Assembly (NCBI GenBank): GCA_030626085.1
Contig: DAOUPQ010000128.1
Coordinates: 1-5,130 of the forward strand
Reading direction: 5' to 3'
DNA from: Flavobacteriia bacterium
GTDB taxonomy: Bacteria > Bacteroidota > Bacteroidia > Flavobacteriales > Flavobacteriaceae
Length of the DNA stretch: 5,130 nt
A program made the translations under genes and the position numbers. Below the pieces are notes generated by a model. It was given only the letters and a program-made list of their open reading frames with translations, did no database searches and was not told the origin of the DNA. Positions 1 through 5,130 of the stretch are shown here, piece by piece. Positions within the stretch are counted from its first letter, which is position 1. The number at the start of each line of letters is the position of its first letter.

Positions 1-146
1 TAAAAGGAAAACTTGGATTAGGTGATGGTGATGGTTTAGATGCAGCTATTGGAAAAGTTTGTAAAGATCTTGGTGAATCTAATTCTCAAAAATACAGAGC
101 AGCATTTTATTATTTGCTTGCTAAGAACTATGGTAAAACATTATAA
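1..146 (+). CDS. DUF2853-like protein, C-terminal fragment (5' end outside window)
   Basis: Reading from base 3, an open frame gives 47 residues and ends at TAA 144-146. The fragment begins KGKLGLGDGDGLDAAIGKVC and ends with YRAAFYYLLAKNYGKTL. The pairing of a 'KLGL...LDAAI..VC' stretch with a terminal 'FYYLLA..(Y/F)GK' segment matches what I recall of the C-terminus of the small DUF2853 family, roughly 100-residue soluble proteins of unknown function common in Proteobacteria and Bacteroidota. No signal or membrane segment is visible in this part. The gene is followed 18 bp later by a strong terminator, so it is the last gene of its transcript. The family call rests on a short fragment recognised by eye; that this is the end of a real plus-strand gene is more certain. 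Confidence 0.62.
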   Translation, partial: KGKLGLGDGDGLDAAIGKVCKDLGESNSQKYRAAFYYLLAKNYGKTL

Positions 147-164
147 GTTCGTGTAGAATACACT

Positions 165-192
165 AAAAAAAACCCTGAAATGGGTTTTTTTT
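165..192. terminator. Intrinsic terminator, probably bidirectional
   Basis: A perfect 11-bp inverted repeat is visible: eight A then CCC (165-175), a 6-nt loop TGAAAT, then GGG and eight T (182-192). On the plus strand it ends the DUF2853-like gene with a U-tract. On the minus strand it lies 28 bp past the stop of the peptidase pseudogene and again gives a stem followed by a run of T. The two genes converge on it, so it likely serves both. Confidence 0.85.
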
Positions 193-219
193 ATGACTAA
201 AATCGAAAAATTATTAAAT

Positions 220-1323
220 TTATGACTTTAATTTTTCCTTATATTTCTTTGGAATAGCATCCTTATGGATCATTATTGAAATAGATTTTAATTTCATATA
301 ACTTTCTGAAATATATATATAACCACCATTTGTTATAGCTGTACCCCAGGAATTCTTCACTTTGTAATACTTATTTCCTTTTTGATCTTTAACAATACCG
401 GTAATATGCATTAAATGATCATCAGTAGTATTAAAGTTCTCAAATTCCGCTTGACGGAAATCAGGATTTATAGTCTTTTCATCAATTATTTCAGTTAATC
501 CTTTTTTATTGTGTTCTTTATTTTTAGCAATAAAAGCTACTCAGGCATTTTGGGAATAAGTTGGTTCTGAACTATCAATATCTAACTCTACAGTATATCC
601 TTGTTTTAAAGCAATATCAATAATATACATATATTCATTTAAAGGAAGATTGTAAAAATTGCCATACGAGAAATTATCTGGTATGTCTAAAATAAATTCT
701 GAATAATAGGGATTGTGCGTAAAAGAAGTAAGGGTGATATAATTATCCGGATCTAATTTTGTCATCACTAAAAACTCTTTAGGTGTATAAGTTTTTCCCT
801 TATAACTAAAAGTAGTTACAAAGGTTCCAATATTTTTGTCTAATAAAGTTTTTGTTGGATTTTTCCAATTGCTCAAAGTGGAATCTTTTTTAATATATTT
901 ATCCAAAACAACTTTGATCTCAGGAATAATTTTACTGTGATCATAATATGTTTGTTGACCAATAAATCCAGTAAAAGCCTCTTGAGGAACTAACCCGTTA
1001 AGTTTTATTGCATTCATCAGATCATGTGCCAATCCGCCTTCACTAAATTGCGCATTGCCTTGTCGCATTACATAATTCCACGCTTTTTTATCATAAGTGG
1101 TTCTTACGATATACATTTCTGAAATATCAATATCTAATCCCGAAATTCTTTTAATTTCAGATTCAATAAATGATGAAGTAGAAAAACTCCAGCATGTTCC
1201 TGTCCTTCCCTGATTTTTAACCGAAGAAACGGGTATGTCAACTACATTCTTAAAATTATATTGCTGTGCAAATAAAAAGTTAGAGATGGTTATTAAAAGG
1301 AATACTAAAAGCGCTTTTTTCAT
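220..1323 (-). pseudogene. Secreted C1-family (bleomycin hydrolase/aminopeptidase C-like) cysteine peptidase, interrupted by an in-frame TGA
   Basis: From ATG at 1323 the frame runs 260 codons to TGA at 543-541. It then continues open in the same frame for 106 codons to TAA at 222-220, giving 366 residues plus the interrupted codon, a normal length for Bacteroidota C1 peptidases of this type. Residues 1-19 form a Sec signal peptide (two Lys, hydrophobic core, FA|QQ). Gln38 and Cys44 in NQGRTGTCWSF are the oxyanion Gln and the nucleophile. Downstream of the stop, DDHLMHITGI carries the catalytic His (about residue 306) and KNSWG the catalytic Asn (about 324). The C-terminus, with MIHKDAIPKKY, looks complete. 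The role would be cleavage of peptides outside the cytoplasm. The TGA separates Cys from His and Asn, so the 260-residue product should be inactive. The surrounding family pattern suggests Gly at codon 261, so one GGA-to-TGA change would explain it. A recent nonsense mutation, a sequencing error or readthrough all remain possible. The gene appears monocistronic. Confidence 0.85.
541..543 (-). other. In-frame TGA stop interrupting the C1 peptidase
   Basis: On the minus strand the codons read Asn-Ala-TGA-Val-Ala-Phe. Both flanks are recognisable peptidase sequence in the same frame, so there is no frameshift. The complete genes here all stop with TAA and use ordinary GGN codons for Gly, so nothing suggests that TGA is reassigned genome-wide. 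Confidence 0.85.
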
Positions 1324-1358
1324 TGTAGGTTTATTTAAAATAATTTCTTTACAATGAA

Positions 1359-1366
1359 CAAAAATA
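1359..1366 (-). promoter_or_regulatory. Candidate -7 element for the C1 peptidase gene
   Basis: The minus strand reads TATTTTTG, an exact match to the Bacteroidota TAnnTTTG -7 consensus, 35 nt before the ATG. This implies a leader of roughly 30 nt. No TTG or TTTG is seen at the usual 19-21 nt upstream; the nearest, TTTG at 1400-1397, is about 30 nt away. In DNA this AT-rich a chance match is quite possible. Confidence 0.35.
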
Positions 1367-1542
1367 AAATTAAATTCTGGATTTTAGTGAAATAGCCAAA
1401 TTAAAGTAGTGTCTTTATTTAAAAGCTTGTTATGATCAACGAACTGCAAAGTTTTCAAAACCTTGTATATATAAACATCAACAATTCAACAAATTATTGA
1501 AAGAATTTTTAAATAATTTAGAAAAAAGTAAAATAATTTGGC

Positions 1543-2775
1543 TTAGTTGATACCTTCATCTTCATTAATGCCATCATCTTCTGTTTCATTTTCTTCACCA
1601 TAGGGTAAACCTAATTTTTCAGCACGTCGTTTTTCTAAAACCCGTTCGATGTTTTGATAATAAGCATCGGCATTTGAATTGTCAGAACCAATCTTAGCAT
1701 AACCATTTTTATAGTATTTTAAAGCTTTCTTAAAATCGTAACCGGTTTCGTAGTATAAACCAATATAATAATCACCCATGGGCGAATCGGGATACATTCT
1801 ATTGATCATTTTGCCAAATTCTTCTAAATAATCACCGTTATTCTTATCTATTATGATAGATTCTATCATAAAAATATCACTCTCTCTAATGTCTAGATTT
1901 GAACCAAATAAGAATTCAATTTCAACATATTTTTTTTCGAGATATTCTATTGCTTCCGGAGGTGATAGGTCTTCTATATTGGTATTGAATTCGTCTTTAG
2001 AAATTGCTCCATATAATTCAAAAATAAATCCAATAGCACTTGGAATAGCCTGACCAATTGAAGCTGTTTTAGTTGTATTGCTGAATTTATCATATTTGAA
2101 ATGAAATTTATTAATTTCGGATAATTTTAAGAGGTTATTTACTTCATTAATATTTTTATTTCTTTTTTCTTTCAGATAACTTCCTGAATTAGCATAATAA
2201 AAAACATCATCGGTCAAATCTTGTGTTTTGATCTCTAATTTTTCCGCCATTTTAGGTGCATAACTCGGATTTATATTGATATATGCATTGAATTCATGGT
2301 TATTATCTAAAAAGAAATAGTTGATAAAATTAGCAGTTAAAGTATTTCCAACCAGAGTTTTAAATAATGAAGTGCGGTAATTTTCATCAATATAAGGAAG
2401 TAATTCGTCTTTTACAAAACCATAAAATTTTGTACTGTCCTCATTGGGTAATCCAGTGTCTGTACTATAATCGCAATCAATATAGCGCTCTTCATTTTGA
2501 TTTTGAAAAATTCCTACTATAATTTGTTCAGGAGCATCATCTGTTGAAGCAAATAGCTTTGAATTGGCAACATAAATATCAAACAGGTACTCAGCGTCAA
2601 AAATGACCGCTACCGGATAAGTATGATCCTTATTTTCTTCATAAGATTTTGGTAAATAAATTTTTAATATTCTTTCGGTATTTAAATGATAAGAATTAAA
2701 TTTCTTTAAAATGATATTATCTTGAGAATAGATACTAAAAGATATTAAAAAGAACAGAACGGCTAAATGCTTCAT
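1543..2775 (-). CDS. Secreted alpha/beta-hydrolase (esterase-like) protein, possibly non-catalytic
   Basis: The 410-residue product starts with a signal peptide (MKHLAVLFFLISFSIYSQ, cleavage near residue 17-18). It then follows the putative-esterase (PF00756, esterase D/enterochelin esterase-like) plan: RILKIYLPKSY (about 35-45), the strand YPVAVIFDAEYLFD (53-66), IIVGIFQNQNEER (85-97), ELLPYIDENYRTS (124-136) and the nucleophile elbow at 140-150. A typical elbow is G-H-S-x-G; here it reads V-G-N-T-L-T, so Thr145 stands where Ser is expected. Near the expected catalytic His, before the conserved QAIPSAIGFIF helix, the sequence is NTTKTAS, with Lys236 where His is often found. A helical C-terminal region with one TPR-like unit (GDYYIGLYYETGYDFKKALKYY, about 334-355) is typical of the flavobacterial form. 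It ends in an acidic tail, EENETEDDGINEDEGIN. It is likely periplasmic or secreted; its substrate is unknown. The start is supported by the signal peptide. Confidence 0.8.
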   Translation of the reverse strand: MKHLAVLFFLISFSIYSQDNIILKKFNSYHLNTERILKIYLPKSYEENKDHTYPVAVIFDAEYLFDIYVANSKLFASTDDAPEQIIVGIFQNQNEERYIDCDYSTDTGLPNEDSTKFYGFVKDELLPYIDENYRTSLFKTLVGNTLTANFINYFFLDNNHEFNAYININPSYAPKMAEKLEIKTQDLTDDVFYYANSGSYLKEKRNKNINEVNNLLKLSEINKFHFKYDKFSNTTKTASIGQAIPSAIGFIFELYGAISKDEFNTNIEDLSPPEAIEYLEKKYVEIEFLFGSNLDIRESDIFMIESIIIDKNNGDYLEEFGKMINRMYPDSPMGDYYIGLYYETGYDFKKALKYYKNGYAKIGSDNSNADAYYQNIERVLEKRRAEKLGLPYGEENETEDDGINEDEGIN

Positions 2776-2846
2776 TATTCAAGGTTTTTTTATTTAATAA
2801 AATTGTTATTGCCTAATTTGAATTTAAAAACTAATCATATTGCAAA

Positions 2847-2879
2847 TTTTGTTAAATTCGCTACATATTAATATAATTG
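2847..2879 (+). promoter_or_regulatory. Candidate promoter for menB
   Basis: TTTTG at 2847-2851 lies 20 nt before TATAATTG at 2872-2879, which matches seven of eight positions of the TTTG / TAnnTTTG Bacteroidota promoter. Transcription would start near 2885, leaving a leader of about 45 nt before the menB ATG. It sits in a 154-bp divergent spacer that must also hold the promoter of the minus-strand hydrolase gene, for which I find no clear match. The imperfect -7 keeps confidence low. Confidence 0.38.
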
Positions 2880-2929
2880 AACGAATTAATACATTAAATA
2901 TTTTATTATAAAAACATTAATAGTTAAAA

Positions 2930-3769
2930 ATGAAAAAACCTGTTTGGAAAACTGTTGAAAAATACAAAGATATTACCTATAAAAAATGTAATGGAGTTGC
3001 ACGAATAGCCTTTAACCGGCCTAATGTAAGAAATGCATTTCGACCCAAAACTACCAAAGAATTATATGATGCTTTTTACGATGCCCAGGAAGATGTTAAT
3101 ATTGGTGTAGTTTTACTTTCTGCAGAAGGACCTTCAACTAAAGATGGGGTTTATTCTTTTTGTAGTGGTGGTGATCAAAAAGCCAGAGGTCACCAGGGTT
3201 ATGTTGGAGAAGATGGTTATCACAGATTAAACATATTAGAGGTGCAACGATTGATTCGCTTTATGCCAAAAGTTGTAATTGCAGTTGTTCCGGGTTGGGC
3301 AGTTGGTGGCGGTCACAGTTTACACGTGGTTTGCGATCTGACTCTGGCAAGTAAAGAGCACGCAATTTTTAAGCAAACTGATGCAGATGTAACAAGTTTT
3401 GACGGTGGTTATGGTTCTGCTTATTTAGCTAAAATGGTAGGACAAAAAAAAGCACGTGAAATTTTCTTTCTAGGAAGAGATTATTCGGCACAAGAAGCTT
3501 ATGAAATGGGAATGGTAAATGCTGTGATTCCACATGAGGAATTGGAAAATACTGCTTACCAATGGGCTCAGGAAATTTTGGCAAAATCACCTACATCGAT
3601 TAAAATGCTCAAGTTTGCTATGAATCTAACTGATGATGGTATGGTGGGGCAACAGGTTTTTGCCGGTGAAGCTACTCGTTTGGCATATATGACCGATGAG
3701 GCTAAAGAAGGTAGAAATGCTTTTCTGGAAAAACGCAAACCTAATTTTGAAAAAAAATGGATACCGTAA
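2930..3769 (+). CDS. menB: 1,4-dihydroxy-2-naphthoyl-CoA synthase (MenB)
   Basis: This 279-residue crotonase-fold enzyme closes the second ring of the naphthoate: it converts o-succinylbenzoyl-CoA to 1,4-dihydroxy-2-naphthoyl-CoA in menaquinone synthesis, in the cytoplasm. The near-diagnostic MenB blocks are present in order: NRPNVRNAFRPKT (29-41), FCSGGDQK with oxyanion Gly (77-84), GWAVGGGHSLHVVCDLTLAS with the second oxyanion Gly (122-141), QTDADVTSFDGGYGSAY (149-165), GQKKAREIFFLGR (171-183), KSPTSIKMLKFAMNL (219-233) and EATRLAYMTDEAKEGRNAF with the active-site Tyr at about 253 (247-265). Asp158 in SFDGG matches the conserved catalytic Asp of E. coli MenB. Asp151 in QTD replaces the Gly of the bicarbonate-dependent E. 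coli-type enzymes, as in the Mycobacterium tuberculosis-type enzymes, which carry their own carboxylate there. Length is normal. The ATG lacks a Shine-Dalgarno, as is usual in this phylum. No other men gene is in the window. Confidence 0.97.
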   Translation: MKKPVWKTVEKYKDITYKKCNGVARIAFNRPNVRNAFRPKTTKELYDAFYDAQEDVNIGVVLLSAEGPSTKDGVYSFCSGGDQKARGHQGYVGEDGYHRLNILEVQRLIRFMPKVVIAVVPGWAVGGGHSLHVVCDLTLASKEHAIFKQTDADVTSFDGGYGSAYLAKMVGQKKAREIFFLGRDYSAQEAYEMGMVNAVIPHEELENTAYQWAQEILAKSPTSIKMLKFAMNLTDDGMVGQQVFAGEATRLAYMTDEAKEGRNAFLEKRKPNFEKKWIP

Positions 3770-3806
3770 AAAGTTTGAAACACGCCTTATGAAAGTAGGG
3801 TGTTAA

Positions 3807-3861
3807 AAAGTCTAAAGTCCAAAGTCCAAAGTCAAAGCTTAAAGTCTAAAATCAAAAATCG
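3807..3861. repeat. 7-bp tandem repeat array, consensus AAAGTC(C/T)
   Basis: About eight consecutive units can be read, the last ones degenerating: AAAGTCT (3807), AAAGTCC (3814), AAAGTCC (3821), AAAGTC (3828, one base short), AAAGCTT (3834), AAAGTCT (3841), AAAATCA (3848) and AAAATCG (3855). It starts 37 bp past the menB stop and holds no gene. The array looks like simple-repeat expansion with decay; I recall similar AAAGTCC-type strings between genes in other flavobacterial genomes, but cannot verify that here. Confidence 0.85.
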
Positions 3862-3865
3862 TTAA

Positions 3866-3912
3866 TCCTTGTTCGATATTCATTTTTTTGATTTAAAAAC
3901 AAGGAACAAGGA
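3866..3912. repeat. ACAAGGA heptamer: tandem pair plus an inverted copy
   Basis: ACAAGGA occurs twice in tandem (3899-3905 and 3906-3912). Its reverse complement TCCTTGT lies at 3866-3872. The outer arms TCCTTGTTC (3866-3874) and GAACAAGGA (3904-3912) form a perfect 9-bp inverted repeat around a 29-nt loop. The first arm can pair alternatively with the inner copy. No T-run follows the right arm, so it is not a standard terminator. Confidence 0.75.
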
Positions 3913-3922
3913 ATGTAGATTT

Positions 3923-3971
3923 CATAACTCATAATGAATGGACAAACTCAAAACCCATAACACAAAACTCA
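3923..3971. repeat. Degenerate 7-bp repeats related to AAACTCA
   Basis: In a fixed 7-nt register the sequence reads CATAACT, CATAATG, AATGGAC, AAACTCA, AAACCCA, TAACACA, AAACTCA. Most units are variants of AA(A)CTCA. The array ends 12 bp before the start of the FAH-family gene, so it would lie in that gene's leader or promoter. It is a third heptamer family, distinct in sequence from the two before it. Confidence 0.65.
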
Positions 3972-3983
3972 TATTTACATACT

Positions 3984-4592
3984 ATGAAAATTATCTGCAT
4001 TGGTAGAAACTACGCCAAACATATCAAAGAATTAGCTAATGAAAAACCAAAAGAACCGGTAATCTTTTTAAAAGCTGATTCTTCAGTATTGCCAAAAAGA
4101 AATCCATTTGTAATTCCGCCCTTCAGTGATGATGTGCATTATGAAGTTGAGATATTGGTAAAGATCAATAGAGTAGGAAAATATATTGATCAAAAATTTT
4201 CATATAAATATTATGATGAGATAGGTATGGGGATAGATTTTACGGCTCGTGATCTACAGCGTAAATTAAAAGAAAAAGGATTGCCTTGGGAAAAGGCAAA
4301 AGCTTTTGATGGGAGTGCTGTTATTGGTGATTTTTATCCCAAACAAGATTATAATTTAGAGAGTATCAGGTTTCAATTATTGAAGAATAACGAATTGGTT
4401 CAAGATGGAAATTCTATTGATATGTTGTGGAAAATTGATGAGATCATTGCCTATGTTTCACAATTTTTTACATTAAAAAAAGGAGATATTATTTTTACCG
4501 GTACACCGGAAGGAGTTGGAAAAGTAAATATAGGTGATGTTTTGGTTGGAAAACTTGAAGATAAAGAAATATTTAAGGTAAATATTAAGTAA
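3984..4592 (+). CDS. Fumarylacetoacetate hydrolase (FAH) family protein, YcgM/FAHD1-like
   Basis: The 202-residue product is a single FAH-fold domain of the size of E. coli YcgM and human FAHD1, with no N-terminal extension. GRNYAKHIKEL (7-17) gives His13 and Glu16, equivalent to the FAHD1 catalytic His/Glu pair. HYEVEILVKI supplies metal ligands Glu54 and Glu56, and GIDFTARDLQ supplies Asp85 and Arg89. GLPWEKAKAFD (99-109) carries Lys106, and FTGTPEGVG (171-179) is the family's C-terminal signature. The offset to the human residues I recall is constant (17), which supports an intact Mg-dependent active site. FAHD1-type enzymes are reported to hydrolyse acylpyruvates and to decarboxylate oxaloacetate, and some relatives tautomerise oxaloacetate; which applies here cannot be read from sequence. 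It is cytoplasmic. It lies 214 bp after menB, separated by repeats, so co-transcription is uncertain. The start at MKIICIGRNYA fits the family. Confidence 0.92.
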   Translation: MKIICIGRNYAKHIKELANEKPKEPVIFLKADSSVLPKRNPFVIPPFSDDVHYEVEILVKINRVGKYIDQKFSYKYYDEIGMGIDFTARDLQRKLKEKGLPWEKAKAFDGSAVIGDFYPKQDYNLESIRFQLLKNNELVQDGNSIDMLWKIDEIIAYVSQFFTLKKGDIIFTGTPEGVGKVNIGDVLVGKLEDKEIFKVNIK

Positions 4593-4665
4593 ATGATTAA
4601 TTTTTTATAAAAAATAACGCTACATCACAATATATTTTGGTAGCAAATTAAATAAAAACCAAACA

Positions 4666-4695
4666 AAAACACTACAATTGATATTTTACAATATT
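4666..4695. repeat. Direct repeat, copy 1, upstream of the DUF47 gene
   Basis: The element starts AAAACACTACA and ends TTACAATATT. It matches the copy at 4753-4780 at 27 of 28 aligned positions, apart from a 2-nt insertion (AT) after the first 11 bases. A degenerate relative with AACGCTACAT lies at 4616-4634, just after the FAH gene, and AAACTACAT recurs at 4701-4709. Confidence 0.75.
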
Positions 4696-4752
4696 TCAAT
4701 AAACTACATAAAAAATATAAAAAGCTATACAGCAGATAGTTAAATTATTATT

Positions 4753-4780
4753 AAAACACTACATGATATATTACAATATT
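4753..4780. repeat. Direct repeat, copy 2, upstream of the DUF47 promoter
   Basis: This second copy begins 87 nt after the start of copy 1 and ends 18 nt before the -33 element of the DUF47 promoter, the usual position for an upstream activator site. It contains the short inverted repeat ATATT-AC-AATAT (4768-4779), which copy 1 lacks because of its one mismatch. Confidence 0.75.
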
Positions 4781-4798
4781 ACACCTGATATTTATCAC

Positions 4799-4829
4799 TT
4801 TGTTTAACTCTCAAATAACCATATCTTTG
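4799..4829 (+). promoter_or_regulatory. Bacteroidota-type promoter for the DUF47 gene
   Basis: TTTG at 4799-4802 and TATCTTTG at 4822-4829 are exact matches to the -33 and -7 (TAnnTTTG) elements of the Bacteroidota housekeeping promoter, separated by 19 nt, within the expected range. Transcription would begin around 4835, leaving a short leader of about 20 nt. This is the best promoter in the window. Confidence 0.75.
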
Positions 4830-4853
4830 TGCTATAATTAAAAATGGTTATTT
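4813..4853. promoter_or_regulatory. Perfect 10-bp inverted repeat flanking the DUF47 transcription start
   Basis: AAATAACCAT (4813-4822) is repeated as its exact reverse complement ATGGTTATTT (4844-4853), 21 nt apart, with arm centres 31 nt apart (about three helical turns). The left arm abuts the -7 box, sharing its first T. The right arm ends one base before the ATG. The predicted transcript start lies between them, so the two arms would not both be in the RNA. This could be a repressor operator, but chance is possible in such AT-rich DNA. Confidence 0.4.
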
Positions 4854-4854
4854 T

Positions 4855-5130
4855 ATGATTAATATTTTTAAAACTTCAAAATCTGTAGCGTTAAGTATTG
4901 ACGATTTTTTTGATAAAATAGACCTCGGAATTTTAAATTTCAAGCAAGGAATTAAAAATTATATAGCAGGTAATACTATTGAATTTAATCAAAATCTAAA
5001 AATATTAAATATTTTAGAAAAAGATGCCGACTCAATACAAAGAAAAATTGAGAACGATTTCTACTTACATTCATTAATGCCAAATTATGCAAGTGATATT
5101 TTAAATCTGTTAGAAAGTGTAGATGATATA
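4855..5130 (+). CDS. DUF47/PhoU-like protein, N-terminal part (3' end outside window)
   Basis: An open frame from ATG 4855 runs 92 codons to the window edge. It begins MINIFKTSKSVALSIDDFFD. The stretch ILEKDADSIQRKIEND (about 58-73), followed by HSLMPNYASDILNLLESVDD (about 77-91), matches the DUF47 (PhoU-like, TIGR00153) pattern: a helix with E.(E/D)AD.(I/L)(R/Q)R.IE, then S(L)(F/M)P....D(I)L.LLE..D. These all-helical cytoplasmic proteins usually sit next to a Pit-type phosphate transporter and are thought to modulate it, so a pit gene is expected immediately downstream, though none of it is visible. There is no signal peptide. The start is fixed by the promoter about 25 nt upstream and the good match from the N-terminus; no Shine-Dalgarno is present. 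The family call relies on the N-terminal half only. Confidence 0.78.
   Translation, partial: MINIFKTSKSVALSIDDFFDKIDLGILNFKQGIKNYIAGNTIEFNQNLKILNILEKDADSIQRKIENDFYLHSLMPNYASDILNLLESVDDI

Noticed and set aside
541..543. Selenocysteine or a reassigned TGA (for example Gly, as in Gracilibacteria-type codes)
   Set aside because: The family expects Gly rather than Cys at this position, and I see only a 4-bp stem downstream, not a convincing SECIS. The complete genes nearby encode Gly with GGN and end in TAA, and the gene content is flavobacterial. A simple nonsense change or sequencing error is more likely.
1324..1542. Intergenic stretch between the hydrolase and the peptidase pseudogene, with a weak hairpin TTCAA/TTGAA at 1485-1501
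   Set aside because: Apart from the candidate -7 element near 1359, I find no gene, RNA or clear terminator. The hairpin has five pairs and no T-run on the minus strand.
1853..2053. Plus-strand open frame of 66 codons
   Set aside because: It lies wholly inside the minus-strand hydrolase gene, shows no family similarity, and is a shadow of that gene.
3568..3783. Minus-strand open frame of 71 codons over the menB 3' end
   Set aside because: It is antisense to highly conserved MenB sequence, with no promoter or recognisable protein features.
3779..3804. Stem-loop just after menB (AACAC-bulge-CCT with AGGGTGTT) as a terminator
   Set aside because: The stem is short with a bulged G, and it is followed by TAAAAAG-type bases rather than a T-run, so it does not fit an intrinsic terminator.
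3807..3971. Repeat-rich spacer as a CRISPR array or attachment site
   Set aside because: Units are 7 bp without unique spacers of constant length, and there are no cas genes, integrase or tRNA nearby.
4600..4615. Palindrome ATTTTTTATAAAAAAT just after the FAH gene as a terminator
   Set aside because: The stem has no G or C and no following T-run; in this AT-rich DNA such palindromes are expected by chance.

Overview
The window reads as chromosomal DNA from a member of the Bacteroidota, most likely the Flavobacteriia. The DNA is very AT-rich. Starts lack Shine-Dalgarno sequences and have A/T-rich leaders. The TAnnTTTG type of -7 promoter element appears, once with a well-spaced TTTG at -33. 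The protein families (a bleomycin-hydrolase-like C1 peptidase with a signal peptide, a flavobacterial esterase-like protein, MenB for menaquinone) also fit. No phage, transposon, CRISPR or defence genes are visible, and I see no convincing undescribed multi-gene system.

Layout, left to right: (1) the 3' end of a plus-strand gene resembling DUF2853, closed by a symmetrical terminator at 165-192 that can serve both strands; (2) on the minus strand, a secreted C1-family peptidase gene (220-1323) interrupted by one in-frame TGA at 541-543, which separates the catalytic Cys from the catalytic His and Asn; (3) on the minus strand, a secreted alpha/beta-hydrolase (esterase-like) protein (1543-2775) whose nucleophile and His positions look non-catalytic; (4) a divergent 154-bp promoter region; (5) on the plus strand, menB (2930-3769), a confident call; (6) a 214-bp spacer built largely of several families of 7-bp repeats; (7) a plus-strand FAH-family protein like YcgM/FAHD1 (3984-4592); (8) a 262-bp AT-rich spacer with a duplicated 28-nt element, a good promoter and an inverted repeat; (9) the start of a DUF47/PhoU-like gene (4855 to beyond the window end).

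The genes do not form one pathway. MenB makes the naphthoate ring of menaquinone, the respiratory quinone. The FAH-family protein probably acts on oxaloacetate or acylpyruvates in central metabolism. DUF47 proteins usually accompany a Pit phosphate transporter, which would be expected just past the right edge. The two minus-strand genes encode exported proteins, one apparently inactivated by a nonsense codon and one possibly a non-catalytic relative of an esterase family. The most interesting points are the single TGA in an otherwise intact peptidase, the altered active site of the hydrolase, the heptamer-repeat spacer, and the duplicated element plus inverted repeat at the DUF47 promoter.
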